DNA of 64,000 nucleotides, taken from positions 29,945-93,944 of the forward strand of contig NCSJ02000161.1 in assembly GCA_002812745.2 (NCBI GenBank). The letters are read 5' to 3'. Positions 10,560 through 21,416 of this stretch are shown here, in pieces. The first letter of the stretch is position 1. Every line of letters starts with the position of its first letter. Both the position numbers and the translations under genes were made by a program. The notes beneath the pieces were generated by a model. That model did no database searches. It saw only the letters and a list, made by a program, of their open reading frames with translations, and was not told where the DNA came from. This stretch comes from Scytalidium lignicola (lineage: Eukaryota; Ascomycota; Leotiomycetes).

Positions 10560-13000
10560 CCATTTCCTCTTTTACAAATTACTTCATTTAACTAAGTTAT
10601 TATTAGATAATGTTAATAAGGTGATTTATACTGAAATCCTTGATCTAAACTATGATTCTTATGATATGTTATGAGAATTAGTAATTATGTATATAGTTTA
10701 CCACTTATATAGTCTAGATCATTCTAATAATCCTTGTATGTAATGTAAAACTCTAACAGAATTATTATAATACTTTAAGAGATTTCCGAAGAAGTTTACA
10801 AATGTAATAGTTATGTTTGAGGATAAATACTTAGAATATCATTATAAGAATAATAACTAAACGTTTGTGCATAAATTAAATATGTCTAGATGATTAATAA
10901 TGGGTAATAATCATTAGGTAATACTTTATAACTTATATTTATTATAAATGTTCAATTATTATATTAACATTAAGTTATATAATATAGTATAAGCTATAAA
11001 GTATATTCATAAATATGTTTATAAAGACTATAATTGTTTAACTCTTATGGTTAAGCATAGCTAAAACAAGATTGAGTAATATATTCAAGCTTGTTATATA
11101 AGCTTTATAAAGGTATTTACATGTCTTATAAAATACAAAACACATTAAGAATGATCTTTAATAATATGTCTTCTTGTACACCTTCAAGGAGAATAAACAA
11201 TTCGTTTTCATGATGATATAAGACTAGATGTTATTACTAACAAGCTTAAAGTGCAAAATTCGAAGTTTATAACCTTTTTTAAGTATAATGCTTAGTATGA
11301 AGACAATTGTTAATAGTTATATTAAGAGTTTCTAGAGTATTATGTATAAGATATACAAAATCGATGTTAGAAGATTTGTAAACAAGGAATGTCAATTAGT
11401 AGAATGTATTATTGTAACCTAGTATATGGAAAGAGGTTTTATCTATGGTTATTGCTTACTTGTATATAAGGCTTACAATTGTTTGAGGAATTGTATATAA
11501 TCGATAGCATTTAACATCTAATGTATTATATTGTGTATATAACTTAAGGGTTAGCTGAGAATGATCAGGAATGGTTTTAGTACTTTGAAGAAGTAATTTA
11601 ATTCAATCTAACTAGTTGTTTACAGACTGTATTCCTTATTAGTATATGCTCTTAGTTAATTGGTAACCTTATAGCTTTATGAGATTAATTCAAGACTTAT
11701 TTATATGATGATTTATATTACTTCTTAGGTTCCCTTTAAATTATAAGCTTTTTACTAGTATTATAAAATCTAGAGTATGATTATAAACTATATATACTCA
11801 ACAAGAAACTACAAGATATATAATTAACAGTTATTAACTTTGGTTTGCTTGTGTTTTCCTTTGATTAGTTTGTTATCCATGACTGAATTATGCTAGAATA
11901 TAATATTGTAAAGGAAGTAACTATCACTTTAAGAATACAAGCTTAATTAAACCAAGATTAGCATAAGTATTTTGATATAGTTGTTGTAATTATTGAGAAC
12001 AAGTTNAAAAAACGCTTATTTCTACTTATAAGGGTTTGGAGAGAGTAATAAAACCTTTCTTTACAAAACCTTATGTTATTACTTTTGTAAATTAGATGAG
12101 CAAGTGCTTTGTATAGCTTTTACTAGTATTATAACACTTTTATTATTAGCTAGTTATACAGCTTATTCGTAATTTCATATACTAATTAAGTTAAATAAAA
12201 GCTTTGTTAGCTTAATCTTTAAAAACAACAAGTTAACAATTAAGCTTTAAAGTATTGATTTGATTATATGAAATAAGGTTTTCATGTAATATAAGTATTG
12301 TTTTAAGGTTGTTTATTAGTTGTTCTATAATTTACAATCTGTTAAAGATCAAGATCTCTTGTTTAGTAAAATCCTTATTATCCTTAACAATGATTTTGCT
12401 TAAATCCTACTTGTAATAATAAGTAGTACTTGAGGAGATATTGTATGTACTTGTTTATAACATTCTTTTATATAGTTATAACTATGAAAGTTATATCTAA
12501 GAACTAATATACATGTATAATGGAGAATAAGAGAAGTTGATTTCGTTTGGTGGATTAACTCTTTGCCTTATAATATAGCTTTCCATAACCTTGTCTTGAT
12601 TCCTTTAACTGTTTTTATATTTGTAAACTTAGAAATGTTACTTGATAATATATATCCTTTGACTTTGCTTTAAGTTGTACTTACAGATTACATAGCCTTT
12701 CGTAATAGAGTATTGCTTACAACTCTTAATCAGATTATAAGAATGTTGAATGAAACAGTTATAACCTATTTCCCTAGCTTTGAATGTACTTATATAGTTG
12801 TAAACTTGGCTGACATTAATGAACAAGATAATAATAACTATATATATGCTATAGAAGTATTACAATCCATAAAGCTACTCAGTTTACCTTCATCTAAGCT
12901 AATGTTAAAGGTTAAAGCATTAGTAATGCTGATTTATAATCTTTACTTGTTAGAAGGCTTATATAATAGTATATATATAATAATTACAACCTTATGAAAC
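10560..13000 (+). pseudogene. RIP-degraded Helitron Rep/helicase relic
   Basis: Reading the plus strand through stops gives Helitron_like_N words in the right order: KVIYTEILD (about 10620), NNPCM and then FPKKF (about 10730-10800), YNLYLL then INIKLYN (about 10930-10980), AIKYIHKYVYKDYN (about 11000-11030), YIQACYIS (about 11080), and VHLQGE*TIRFHDD (about 11180-11220). The C-terminal helicase is the best preserved piece: an open frame at about 12713-12997 with ITYFPSFEC, VLQSI..LSLPSSKL, LKVKALVMLIYNL and GLYNSIYIII. These correspond to the Pif1-type block that normally reads LKVGAPVMLLRNL...GLCNGTRL. Substitutions are mostly G-to-A or C-to-T. Termini (TC and CTRR hairpin) were not found. 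Confidence 0.8.
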
Positions 13001-13585
13001 TATTCAATTGAAGAATAACTGTTAAGAAGTGAGTAAGATAGCTAAATCTGTATAATTCCTTAAATCAAATTAATGTTGAATAAGAACAACTAACCTTTTA
13101 TACTTTCTTACAAGTAATTCTTTCTTTAAGTATACTTTGTTATGATTGTAAACAAGTCTTAAGGTTAGTTATTTAACAAGGTTAGCCTTGATCTACAAGT
13201 CCTTGTCTGTATACATAGTCAATTTTATATAGTAGTTTCTTGTACTACTTCTATTAAAGGGTTGTTAGTACTCTTACTTGTTAAAGTTATTATAACAGAT
13301 AACATAGTATATTCAAAGATTTTAAAAGATATTAACATATAAGTTTACACTTAGCAATATATGTAGTTCAGATATTCTAAGGTTGTTTACAAGTGTAAAA
13401 GAAGAAGAAAGTAAGTGATTATTCCTTTATTATATACTTAGTTGAACTAGCAATTAAGACCCTTTATAGGATTTTCATTCCTTATCCTCTGAGGCTATAA
13501 CTAGTACAACTAACTCTATCTGTAAACATGCTTAGTAAGCACGACGCTCCTTTCAGAAGAGTATAAAGGCCTTCGAGACCATACC
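13001..13585. other. AT-rich tail of the degraded block and transition to normal composition
   Basis: No gene is seen. Composition changes abruptly near 13.5 kb, marking the right border of the RIP-affected block. Confidence 0.4.
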
Positions 13586-14369
13586 CTAGAAGGAACCAGC
13601 GACGTTATCAAGCCTTGTGGCCTGTGGTATCATGGTAATAAGAGTAGCAACGGCCAACGCAGCAGCAAGACCAGGAGTAAGAGCAAAAGCAAGAGTAGGA
13701 GCAGGAGTAAGAGCAGGAGCAAGAGCAGGAGCAGAGCCGGCAACAGCAAAAACTACCCATGATCTATTAGCTACGGACTGTATGATTTGATAATTGCATT
13801 ACTTACCACCACCATCAGCTCCAAAGGAGCTTACAGGTCTAATTAAGACTGGAGCAACACGACAAGGGCCACCAGGGCGAGGAGCATGAGTAGGAGCAGG
13901 CGCAGGATAGGCTAGGGAGCCACCAAAGTTGTTGGCCGGGGCCATTCCAGGAATAACAAGCGCCAGGACATTTTGAGTGGTTTGAGCCGCCTGAACGTTC
14001 GTTTGCACTGTGTACAGTTAGTTACAGACTGTAACGATGTTGAATCAACTACTTACGTTGTCGAATGTTGTACTAAGCACCTGAGGAGTTATAATGGCAG
14101 TTATAGCAACTGCTATCAAACAAGCCATCTACTACCACGTACAGCTAGAACAGTCTACTGCGAGATTGGCAATGCCTACAAGCCGTAAGGCTATCTATCA
14201 CCGTTCCTCTCATCTGGCCAATAATAGCCTCATCGTTTTGGGTACAACCTAGGGTCATCTGCCTACCTTGACGGAGCAAGGCAGCTTGAACAATTGGCAT
14301 CGTTGCCAACGTCTGTACAGTAGCCGTACACTTAGTAATAATGCTGGAAACAGTAATTTGGTTGTTCAT
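13586..14369 (-). CDS. Unrecognised four-exon gene, Ala/Pro/Thr-rich protein
   Basis: Model: complement(join(13586..13770,13807..13990,14057..14128,14202..14369)), 202 residues. It starts MNNQITVSSIITKC and ends TRLDNVAGSF. Exon 2 is MACLIAVAITAIITPQ..., exon 3 runs AAQTTQNVLALVIPGMAPANN into a Pro-rich APAPTHAPRPGG stretch, and exon 4 is built on APALAPALTPAP. All three junctions are GT-AG and phase-compatible, and the total is a multiple of three, which is unlikely by chance. The hydrophobic blocks LIAVAITAIITPQV (exon 2) and LAVATLITMIPQAT (exon 4) look related. The donor of intron 1 (GTGATA) and the 36-nt intron 3 are unusual and are the weak points. I do not recognise the family; membrane association is only a guess from the Ala/Leu/Ile blocks. 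Confidence 0.4.
13672..13735. repeat. Hexanucleotide-like AGGAGC/AGAGCA repeat inside exon 4
   Basis: Imperfect aggagc, aagagc and taagagc units repeat about ten times. On the minus strand they encode the Ala-Pro/Leu-Thr run of the unrecognised protein, so the protein repeat arises from a simple DNA repeat. Confidence 0.7.
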
Positions 14370-14781
14370 TTTGGTGGTAGTAATAGTAGTAATAGCAGTA
14401 GTAGTAGATGTAGTTGACAAAGAGAGAAAGTAGGAAGTTGTTGTAAAAGGTTGAAATATATATTTCTACGGTCAATGAAAGCCAGTTTCATTGTTATTAT
14501 TCATGTACAGTCCGTAAATAAAGAAGTTTCTTATTATGTTCATGATTTTGCATTGTTATGCTATCCACAATAGTTAAATTTCTATTGTTCTTACAAGTAG
14601 TGCCTTTGAGATCNTTTTTTGACAATACATGAAGCGTCGTTGTACAGTCCTTTACGGTTCATTCCATTGTTATAGTTCTATTCATAACCGTTCAAAGGGA
14701 GTGGTGGTTGAAAGCAAATAGGGGGGTTGATTAGATAAGCTATATCACGTGGCCAACGGAGTACGCCATGCACCTGCCTTG
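14370..14781. other. Upstream region of the four-exon gene
   Basis: No coding sequence. It contains an ACT/AGT-rich trinucleotide stretch (about 14375-14412), tgtacagtccgta near 14505, tgtacagtcc near 14650, an N beside a T run at 14614, and CACGTG near 14748. It is probably promoter DNA for the minus-strand gene. Confidence 0.35.
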
Positions 14782-14811
14782 CGAGCGTAGCGAGCAACAA
14801 GCTTTGCTTGT
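14782..14811 (+). repeat. 30-bp motif shared with 614-643
   Basis: cgagcgtagcgag, then caa and caagctttgcttgt, identical to 614-643 at 28 of 30 positions and in the same orientation. In both places a CACGTG lies about 35 bp upstream. Each contains the near-palindromes gagcgtagcgag and caagctttgcttg. Confidence 0.7.
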
Positions 14812-14812
14812 G

Positions 14813-15310
14813 ATTATTATCATCTTTTAAATCAACATTAACTTTGTGTTAAGAACAAATGATTGAATAGCTTTACCACTCGGCTAAAAAGGCAGATTAT
14901 TAGCGATCACATCGCTAATAGCTATTCTACTATATATAGCGTTCCTAACACTTTGCTTGTTTTAAGTAGTAGTTTTACTATATTTTTATGTCTTGTTTTT
15001 ACTGCTTAAGAAAGTAACATACAATTATCACCATCTTTTGAATTAACATTTACCTTGTTTATGTTAAGTAGTAGCTTTATCACATCTTTATACCTTGTAT
15101 TAACTACTTGAGATTATAACATATAATTATCACTCCTTGCACTAGCTGCTCAAGAAAGTGGTATGCAATTATAATCATCTTTTAAATTAACATTGACTTT
15201 GTTTGTGTTAAGTAGTAACTCACTATACTCTCATTCCTTGTTTGGACTGCTGTTAGAAATAATTACTACATATCATAATCTTTTAAATCAACATCAACTT
15301 TGCTTATCAT
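14813..15310. repeat. Degenerate tandem array, about four units
   Basis: The phrase atcatcttttaaat(c/t)aacatt(a/g)actttgt...gtgttaag recurs at about 14818, 15029, 15173 and 15275. Between the phrases lie diverged aagtagtag...cttgtttt...actgcttaag segments. Unit spacing is irregular (about 100-210 bp). No coding potential. Confidence 0.55.
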
Positions 15311-15401
15311 ATTCAAGTATTTGTTTACTTACTTAAATACGTTAAAATTGTAGTTGTTAAAATAATGTTAAAACTACTTGTTGGATTGGATTATCAATTA
15401 A

Positions 15402-15600
15402 AGAATTCGTGGACTTATTACTAGCAAGGCATATCTCTTCAAGGGCTCGATCACTATCATCCATGACTTCTCCAAGCCAAACAACCACACAATTTGCTTG
15501 GCTATAAATCTTCGTCATAAGTTTTATTTGTTGCTCTTTCTCTTGGTTGTCATCTTGATTGATACAGATTACGCCAACCTAGACGATCCTCAAGTGCAGC
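15402..15600 (-). pseudogene. HET-domain fragment
   Basis: The minus strand reads VGVICINQDDNQEKEQQ, then MTKIYSQANCVVVWLGE, the second half of the HET signature (WVDAICINQ...YSxAxxVxVWLG). The expected Trp before the Val is a TAG, a G-to-A change, and the preceding ALEDR segment is in another frame. Only ~65 residues remain and no start is present. It lies just 3' of the intact HET gene on the same strand, so it may be the debris of a tandem copy. Confidence 0.75.
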
Positions 15601-15913
15601 TATGATAAATGATCTCTTTGAAGTAAATGCTATTTAAACTTATATGAGCTTTTGTATTTCTTGGATCCTGATGGAATTCTGAAGTTGTTGTGGAGTTTAT
15701 TTGGCTTTAAGGATCCATTATTTGACCCCTTGATCTCATGATCTCTATAACTTTACTAAGTAACTTTTACCCCTTTCAGATAATCTCCATTTATTCAGTT
15801 GAAACAATTCATTCTTAAGTCTTTTTTTAATTCTATGACTCTTCTCTTTATACTCCTCTTACTTAATCCACCTAATATTCAAATCAAATTATAAAGATCT
15901 ATCTTACCGTAGA

Positions 15914-17843
15914 TCAGAAAATGTTAAAGTCTTGCTCTTGGTATTTTCCAGTAGGGCCACAGTGCACCATCATTTCACCATGCATCACGTTATGTACGTA
16001 AGCCTCTCCTATTAATTTATACCCTGATTCAACAGGTCGTAATATGATAGGAACTGAAGCACCAAAGAGGACACAACACAAATCCCCCTCACGTAAGACA
16101 CCGGGACCAAGGCCTAGCATGCCAGCTTGTGTAGAGAACAGTTTCCTACCCAAGCAAGTACATCCAGTGTCATGGAGAAATTCATCAACGTCTCCATATT
16201 CCGCAGCTATTCGAAGTTCCGTGATTCCTTCAGGTGCGAAATCGCTGATCATAACGTCACGTTGGTTGAAATTTTGCTCAATCAAATGAAGTCGGAAAGC
16301 GGCAAAATTTGCGAGATGTTGTGATAGGCTTTTGTCAGGTATCCAACCAACTGCAAGTGTTTGGGCTATATCATGAAGGTTTTCACGTATAGAAATCAGC
16401 TTTCGTGCTTTAAAACGTAGTACATCCGGCCACACTTTACCACCGCAATCTTCCGCGGAGGAACCACGCTTGATGTTATATTCTACCGTTCTGCTGTATT
16501 CGTCGATTACATCGAAGACGAAACCACGGACGTATAATACTTTTCCGGGCATTGCTATTTTCCAAAAAGTTGAAGTACCCTTTGCTGATCCGTAAAACTT
16601 AGCAAGACGATGGTTGACAGCAATCGCGTTCTCAAATCCGCTTCGGTTCCATGTTGGGATCCATGATGGATATTCTCCCTCGAAATCGCTTTCATGCTCA
16701 TGATGTACGGCGGATAAAATACGCAAACTTTTCGTTGTTTCCATTAATTTGCATGCTACCTCGNAAAAAAAGATCATTTTCGGATTTGTTATAGTCTGAA
16801 TCTACAACAGGTGCACCATGAAATAATGCGCTTGGGTGCTCTAACAAGGCATAAATATAATCTCTCGGATTAGAAGCCAATTGTGTGCGAGTTAATTGTA
16901 AAATATCGAGAAAATCATGGTAATCGTCAATTTCGTTGTTCTCTGGAAGAATTCTTTTGTACATTGCAGGAAATATCGAGAAGGTAACAAAGCTCGTTGT
17001 GTTTAGGCCAAAGTAATCTGTCAGAAGTTCGTTACAACTGATCATATAAATAAGCCTCATTAAGTAGGCGAAGTCGATTCTGGTGTTACCAATCAAAGCA
17101 ACTACCGATTTTCCCATTCCAACTTCTTGGACCACCCATAACCGGGTAAACCACGGGTGACCCAATAATTTCGCAAATGCAGTCCATATTTCGTCCATAT
17201 AGCTATTAAGATCTTCTGGTCGAGTTACTAATGTTTCTCGTAAAGCATATGACTTTTCGACAAAAGTGATGAATTCGTTGAATAAGGCTCGTCCTTCATA
17301 GTTATCGTCGTTAAGATAGTCGTCAATTCCATACTCACAGCGATTTCCCGTTGAAGCTTGACCCAGCCAAACAAGCACGCAAACCGCATTGCTATAAATC
17401 CAACCCATAAGTCTTACTTGATGTCCACGTTCTTTCTCATTCTTTTGATCAATGCACATGGCATCCACCCATAGAACTTGAACTTCAGTTGGGTCCCGAA
17501 TCTTCTTTAAAGCACTCCACAGACTAACAGTAATCTTTAGTCTTTTCTCTTCGCAATTTATCACCCTTGTCTTCGTCGGACATCCCCAAGCGTAAGAGAG
17601 AGCTTTATATGCTGGAGCTTGATCACGTTCTACAACAGACAAACGGCATCGAATAAGATCAGTTTCTTCACCCGGTAGTAGCTGTAAAATTCTTATAGAA
17701 GTTGCAGTTGTAAGAGGTTTGTATTCGTAATTGCCGGCTGTAAGAGAGAGGCGTTGTTGGCTGAACTTTAGACCTGGGCTGGCATCACGCTTTCTTTTGG
17801 TGGATCTGGCCCTCGTCTTTATGCCCTTCGTTCGCATTAGCAT
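15914..17843 (-). CDS. HET-domain protein (heterokaryon incompatibility family)
   Basis: The HET domain (PF06985) occurs in fungal proteins that trigger cell death after fusion of genetically different hyphae; the particular partner cannot be inferred here. The N-terminal third carries the family blocks in order: YKALSYAWG, LKITVSLWSALKKIRD, LWVDAMCIDQKNEKERGHQV, YSNAVCVLVWLGQ, and later HPWFTRLWVVQEV. The frame is broken only by an N at 16764 next to a seven-A run. Dropping that base gives one frame of 642 residues running ENDLFFEVACKLM across the junction, as expected for the family's region after the domain. I therefore read the gene as intact and single-exon. The first 40 residues (MLMRTKGIKTR...) are basic and less certain. 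A decayed HET fragment follows at 15.4-15.6 kb. Confidence 0.88.
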
Positions 17844-18339
17844 CGGTGACTCCTAAGGATTTGACGCTTAGGTGGTAGTGCAGGTGTGATGTTCTGAGGT
17901 ATAGGTTCACCAGAAAGAGTCCGTTACTGTCTTCCGTAGTGTCAATGCGAATGGTTGGGGATATATACGGTATGAAGATGAGGTCTGGCACAGCCACAAT
18001 GGCTGCCAGGGTTGCATAAATAACGTCTGTGCGGCAGGCAGATTCATAGTAAATATGGCGGTCCCCTAGGGCGGTGTACTGTAGAAGCATCCCCTGCTTN
18101 AAAAAAAGGCGACGACAGGGTGAAACACGAAGAAATGCAGGAGAGCAGGAAGGACAGCTTCGAGGCTGGAAAGGAAGACAAAGAAATTAAGAACGAAGTT
18201 GAAGAGGGAGGAAAATCAGATGACGTTGTGCGATGCGCATTCGAAGAGTAAATCGCCAAGGGCGATGCTAGTCCTTTTGTCCTTCCGGACTTGTCGCATT
18301 CCTTGGCCGACCAGAGGGCCCTAACGAGCCCAGAACCAT
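17844..18339. other. Upstream region of the HET gene
   Basis: Short open frames on the minus strand show no family motif and cross an N at 18100 beside an A run. I do not support a gene here. Confidence 0.3.
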
Positions 18340-18787
18340 GGGTCTGTGCGCTACAGGGCATTTTGCCGACTTTTCAGCCCTTCACTGTTAATTTGATCAA
18401 TTCAACGAATATACTTTCAACTACTCCCCCCCCTTGACGACTGGCATCATAAAAAAGGCTATGAGATAACTACAAAGCATAAGGAGGCTATGTGCCTCAT
18501 CCTTCTACGTTACCAGACATGAATCCCATAGAAAAGTGCTGGCGGAGGATCAAACAGGCTCTCCATAAACGTTATCATCAATTTACAACCGTGAAAGAGA
18601 TGCAATAGGCTGTAAGAGAAGAGTAGGACGCAATAGCCCAAGATTAAATTAATAAGTTGATTTTAAAGCAAAAGCATTAAATAACTATACTTATGCAACG
18701 TTATAAGTGGTCTACTCCTAATTAAATAATGATTTAGTACCTAATCCTCATGAATTGAGAGTGAAATGCCCTGTAGCGCACAGACCC
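18340..18787 (+). mobile_element. Internally deleted Tc1/mariner-type element with 24-bp inverted repeats
   Basis: Perfect 24-bp inverted repeats lie at 18340-18363 (gggtctgtgcgctacagggc...) and 18764-18787. Inside, the plus strand at about 18510-18680 reads LPDMNPIEKCWRRIKQALHKR, then FTTVKEMQ*AVREE*DAIAQD*INKLI, the C-terminus of a DDE_3/Tc1-type transposase (the block usually reads SPDLNPIEKCWR...). The catalytic DDE upstream part is missing and three stops are seen, with Trp codons as the likely ancestors. The bases outside the repeats are not the TA expected for the superfamily, so the true ends may be slightly different. Confidence 0.75.
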
Positions 18788-19921
18788 CACAGAACATTAC
18801 ATTTAGTATACGCTGATTATTGCTCGGTTTTATGAAGATTAATTATAAACAATTTAACTTACTATTATTTAAAGCTATCCTGTTGAGTAATAATCATCAA
18901 ACGTACTTTGAATCTTAATGGATTCCAATTTATAATATTACACTTCTGCATAGCATAGAAAGCCTGAAAATTCAGTAAAATTCAGTTTGGTCAGAGTATT
19001 GTTGCCTGAAAAATAGCCGATGTCGGTGAAAGTGAGTGGATTTAAGTATCCCCTTATTTGCGTTATAAGGCCTTGATAGCCTAAACCACGTATTTATAAA
19101 ACTTACAGTGATGATGATGATATTTATTTACGTCCAGCGGGTCAGGTTCGGGACCTGCTGCCCTGTGTGACCTCCCGAAGGGTATGGGGACGTGCTAAGC
19201 TTAGGATTTATATACAAAGTACTATCTAAAAGAGAGCCAAAAACCACAAGGGGCGAAAAGCTTTTCTTATAGGTAGTCCCGGGTCCCTGATCCCGCGGTG
19301 TCACAGTGCCTCTGAATACCTAAGAAAGCATTTCTAACATAAGCGTTCAATGAAGCTGGTGACTATGAACCTCCCACAGCCGGTTGGGGTGGCCATCAGA
19401 TATTTTGTGTTTATCGAAAGATAATGCAACACGAAAGTGCAATACCAATATGGAAAGGGAAGATCTCTTCGCAGCGGCTCTCAGAGTCGAAAAGAGGATA
19501 CAGCGCTCAGGTATAACCCTTCCTTTGACTCAATCTTAGCTCTATAGACACTGCCTCAGGAGTGCTACAGGTTTGTGGAATGCACCACGTACAGGTGTTG
19601 AGTCGTCGTATTCCATAAAACTTATAATAGTGTTACCTAAGACCATCTCCGGTAGTTATGGGCATTGCGTATGGATTTTACGAAAAGGCCGTGTTGAGTT
19701 ATTCGCCTCGGCTATAATATTTTGTCTATCCTGCATGCGGAGTACTGTAGCTCCAATTGCTCATTTATCTAGACAGCTGATAATGCTCGAGCCACGGAAT
19801 TTAAAGTCTGGCAAGATGATCTAACGGGGGTAATATTAACGCTAAGTACAGTAGTCCTTTAATACAAAATAATTCCATCCGTATATTATGCACTCTTCAC
19901 TGAAGACTGGCAATACTTATT
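18788..19921. other. Gene-free stretch with a possible non-LTR retroelement tail
   Basis: No gene is supported. At about 19105-19320 the minus strand ends ...cgtaaataaatatcatcatcatcactg. A unique 3' segment followed by an ATC-type simple tail is common in fungal LINE/SINE-like copies. No reverse transcriptase remains, so this is tentative. Confidence 0.3.
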
Positions 19922-21108
19922 ATGGCCGACTATTCAACATATGACGGGCCAAGCCTTGAATGGCAGGATTTCGTAAAGAGCACTACTCTAAATGCCACGG
20001 GTCTAGCTCCAGGCCAAAGCATAACAGATCTTCAACATAAAACAAACTCTTCCCGAGATGCCGAATCAGCAAAGTATCTAGCAGAATCAGGTTTGTCATA
20101 ACAAAGCTTCTTCCTAGAACGGAAATCACTCGTTAGCTGGCTGATATATTAATTAATTCTCTTTTTTTCCCCATCAGGCATTCAGGACAAGGTCTCATTC
20201 AAGGACCACCAAATCCAAACTCAAGATGGCCAACACATTGTTGCTCGGGTTTACCGACCCAAGAATGTGCAAACAGATGTACGCCTCCCTGTTTATCTGT
20301 TTTTCCACGGCGGCGGGTTTCTCTTTGGGACACTCTCCTCAGAAGATGCCAATTGCCAACGTCTCGTGGTCGCTCTCCCAATCATTGTGGTGAACGTTTG
20401 CTATCGTCATACCCCGCAGTTTAAACATCCAACTCAGGCTAACGATGCTTGGGACGCTTTTTCCTGGGTGCTTGATCATTTCGATACCATTGGAGGTGAT
20501 AGGGATAAGTTAATTATTGGCGGGATCTCGGCGGGGGGAAGTCTCGCAGCATCGGTCGTCGTCAAGGAAAATAGAACTTCGAAATCGGAAAGCCGTATCA
20601 AGGGACAGATCTTATGTATTCCACAATTGTTTCATCCTAATGGGTTTCCCTTTCACTTGGTGGCGTCTAGGGAGAATTGCTCGTGGTCTCGACACGTCAA
20701 TGCTCCTATTATACCGAGGGCTCAATTAGATCTCTTCAGGGACCTCCTGGGGGCTGATGATATTGGAGATACCTCCTTATATATCGGGAACTGTACAGAT
20801 GCGGATGTTGTTGGGATGCCGAAGACCACGATTATCGTGGCAGGGATGGACCCGCTAAGAGATGAAGGCTTGCTATATGCTGAGAAGCTGAGAAGAAACA
20901 AGTGAGTTATGCCTTGAATTATATTAGGTCAATGATGTTTGTTAATGAAATGAACAGTATTTTAACAAAAGTACATGTATTTCAAGGTTTGCCACATGGG
21001 TTTTACCGATATGCAACTCTTCCGTCTACGGAGCTGTGGTTTGAGGTTATTATTGATTCGATTAAATGGATTCTTAAGTCGGATAGTACGTCGGTATGGA
21101 CTGACTAG
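19922..21108 (+). CDS. Alpha/beta hydrolase fold-3 esterase/lipase (HSL type)
   Basis: Model: join(19922..20090,20178..20901,20958..21108), 347 residues. The family hydrolyses carboxylic esters with a Ser-Asp-His triad. Visible are the oxyanion-hole motif FHGGGFLFG, the nucleophile elbow GGISAGGSLA (GxSxG), the acid block VAGMDPLRDEG, and HVFQGLPHGFY with the catalytic His. Intron 1 splits G|GC. Intron 2 uses GTGAGT and the acceptor GAACAG, giving NNILTKVHVFQG. The total is in frame, so the gene appears complete. There is no signal peptide; it is probably cytosolic. It converges on the Baeyer-Villiger monooxygenase, with stops about 308 bp apart. Because BVMOs turn ketones into esters or lactones, this enzyme is a good candidate to hydrolyse the product; that link is inference from position. 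Confidence 0.9.
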
Positions 21109-21416
21109 TCTACAAGACAGCTTTCCAGGATATTCAAGATCTATATTAAGATATAAGAGTTACTTCTTAAGATTAGTGCTACATCTTCTACGTCTCTCCA
21201 TGAATTTATAAGATTACTATATGCATATCGGATAGATTTTTATTAAAAAAATTATATTGATATTGATATTGATATTGACGATGCCATGTAAAAATCTAAA
21301 CTAAATCCATTTTTGTGCAGATGTTTAATCGTATAATTCTGGCAAGACCAGCAAGTTCCAGTACTCATCAAAATTAATAGTTTGAATATCAGACACCTTC
21401 CCAGCCTTAGCTTCTC

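Noticed and set aside
18044..18361. Minus-strand Ser-rich frame of 105 codons
   Set aside because: It crosses an N, runs into the Tc1 inverted repeat and is low-complexity; not a credible gene.
19573..19824. Plus-strand frame of 83 codons
   Set aside because: No motif and no supported neighbours; chance frame in the spacer before the esterase.
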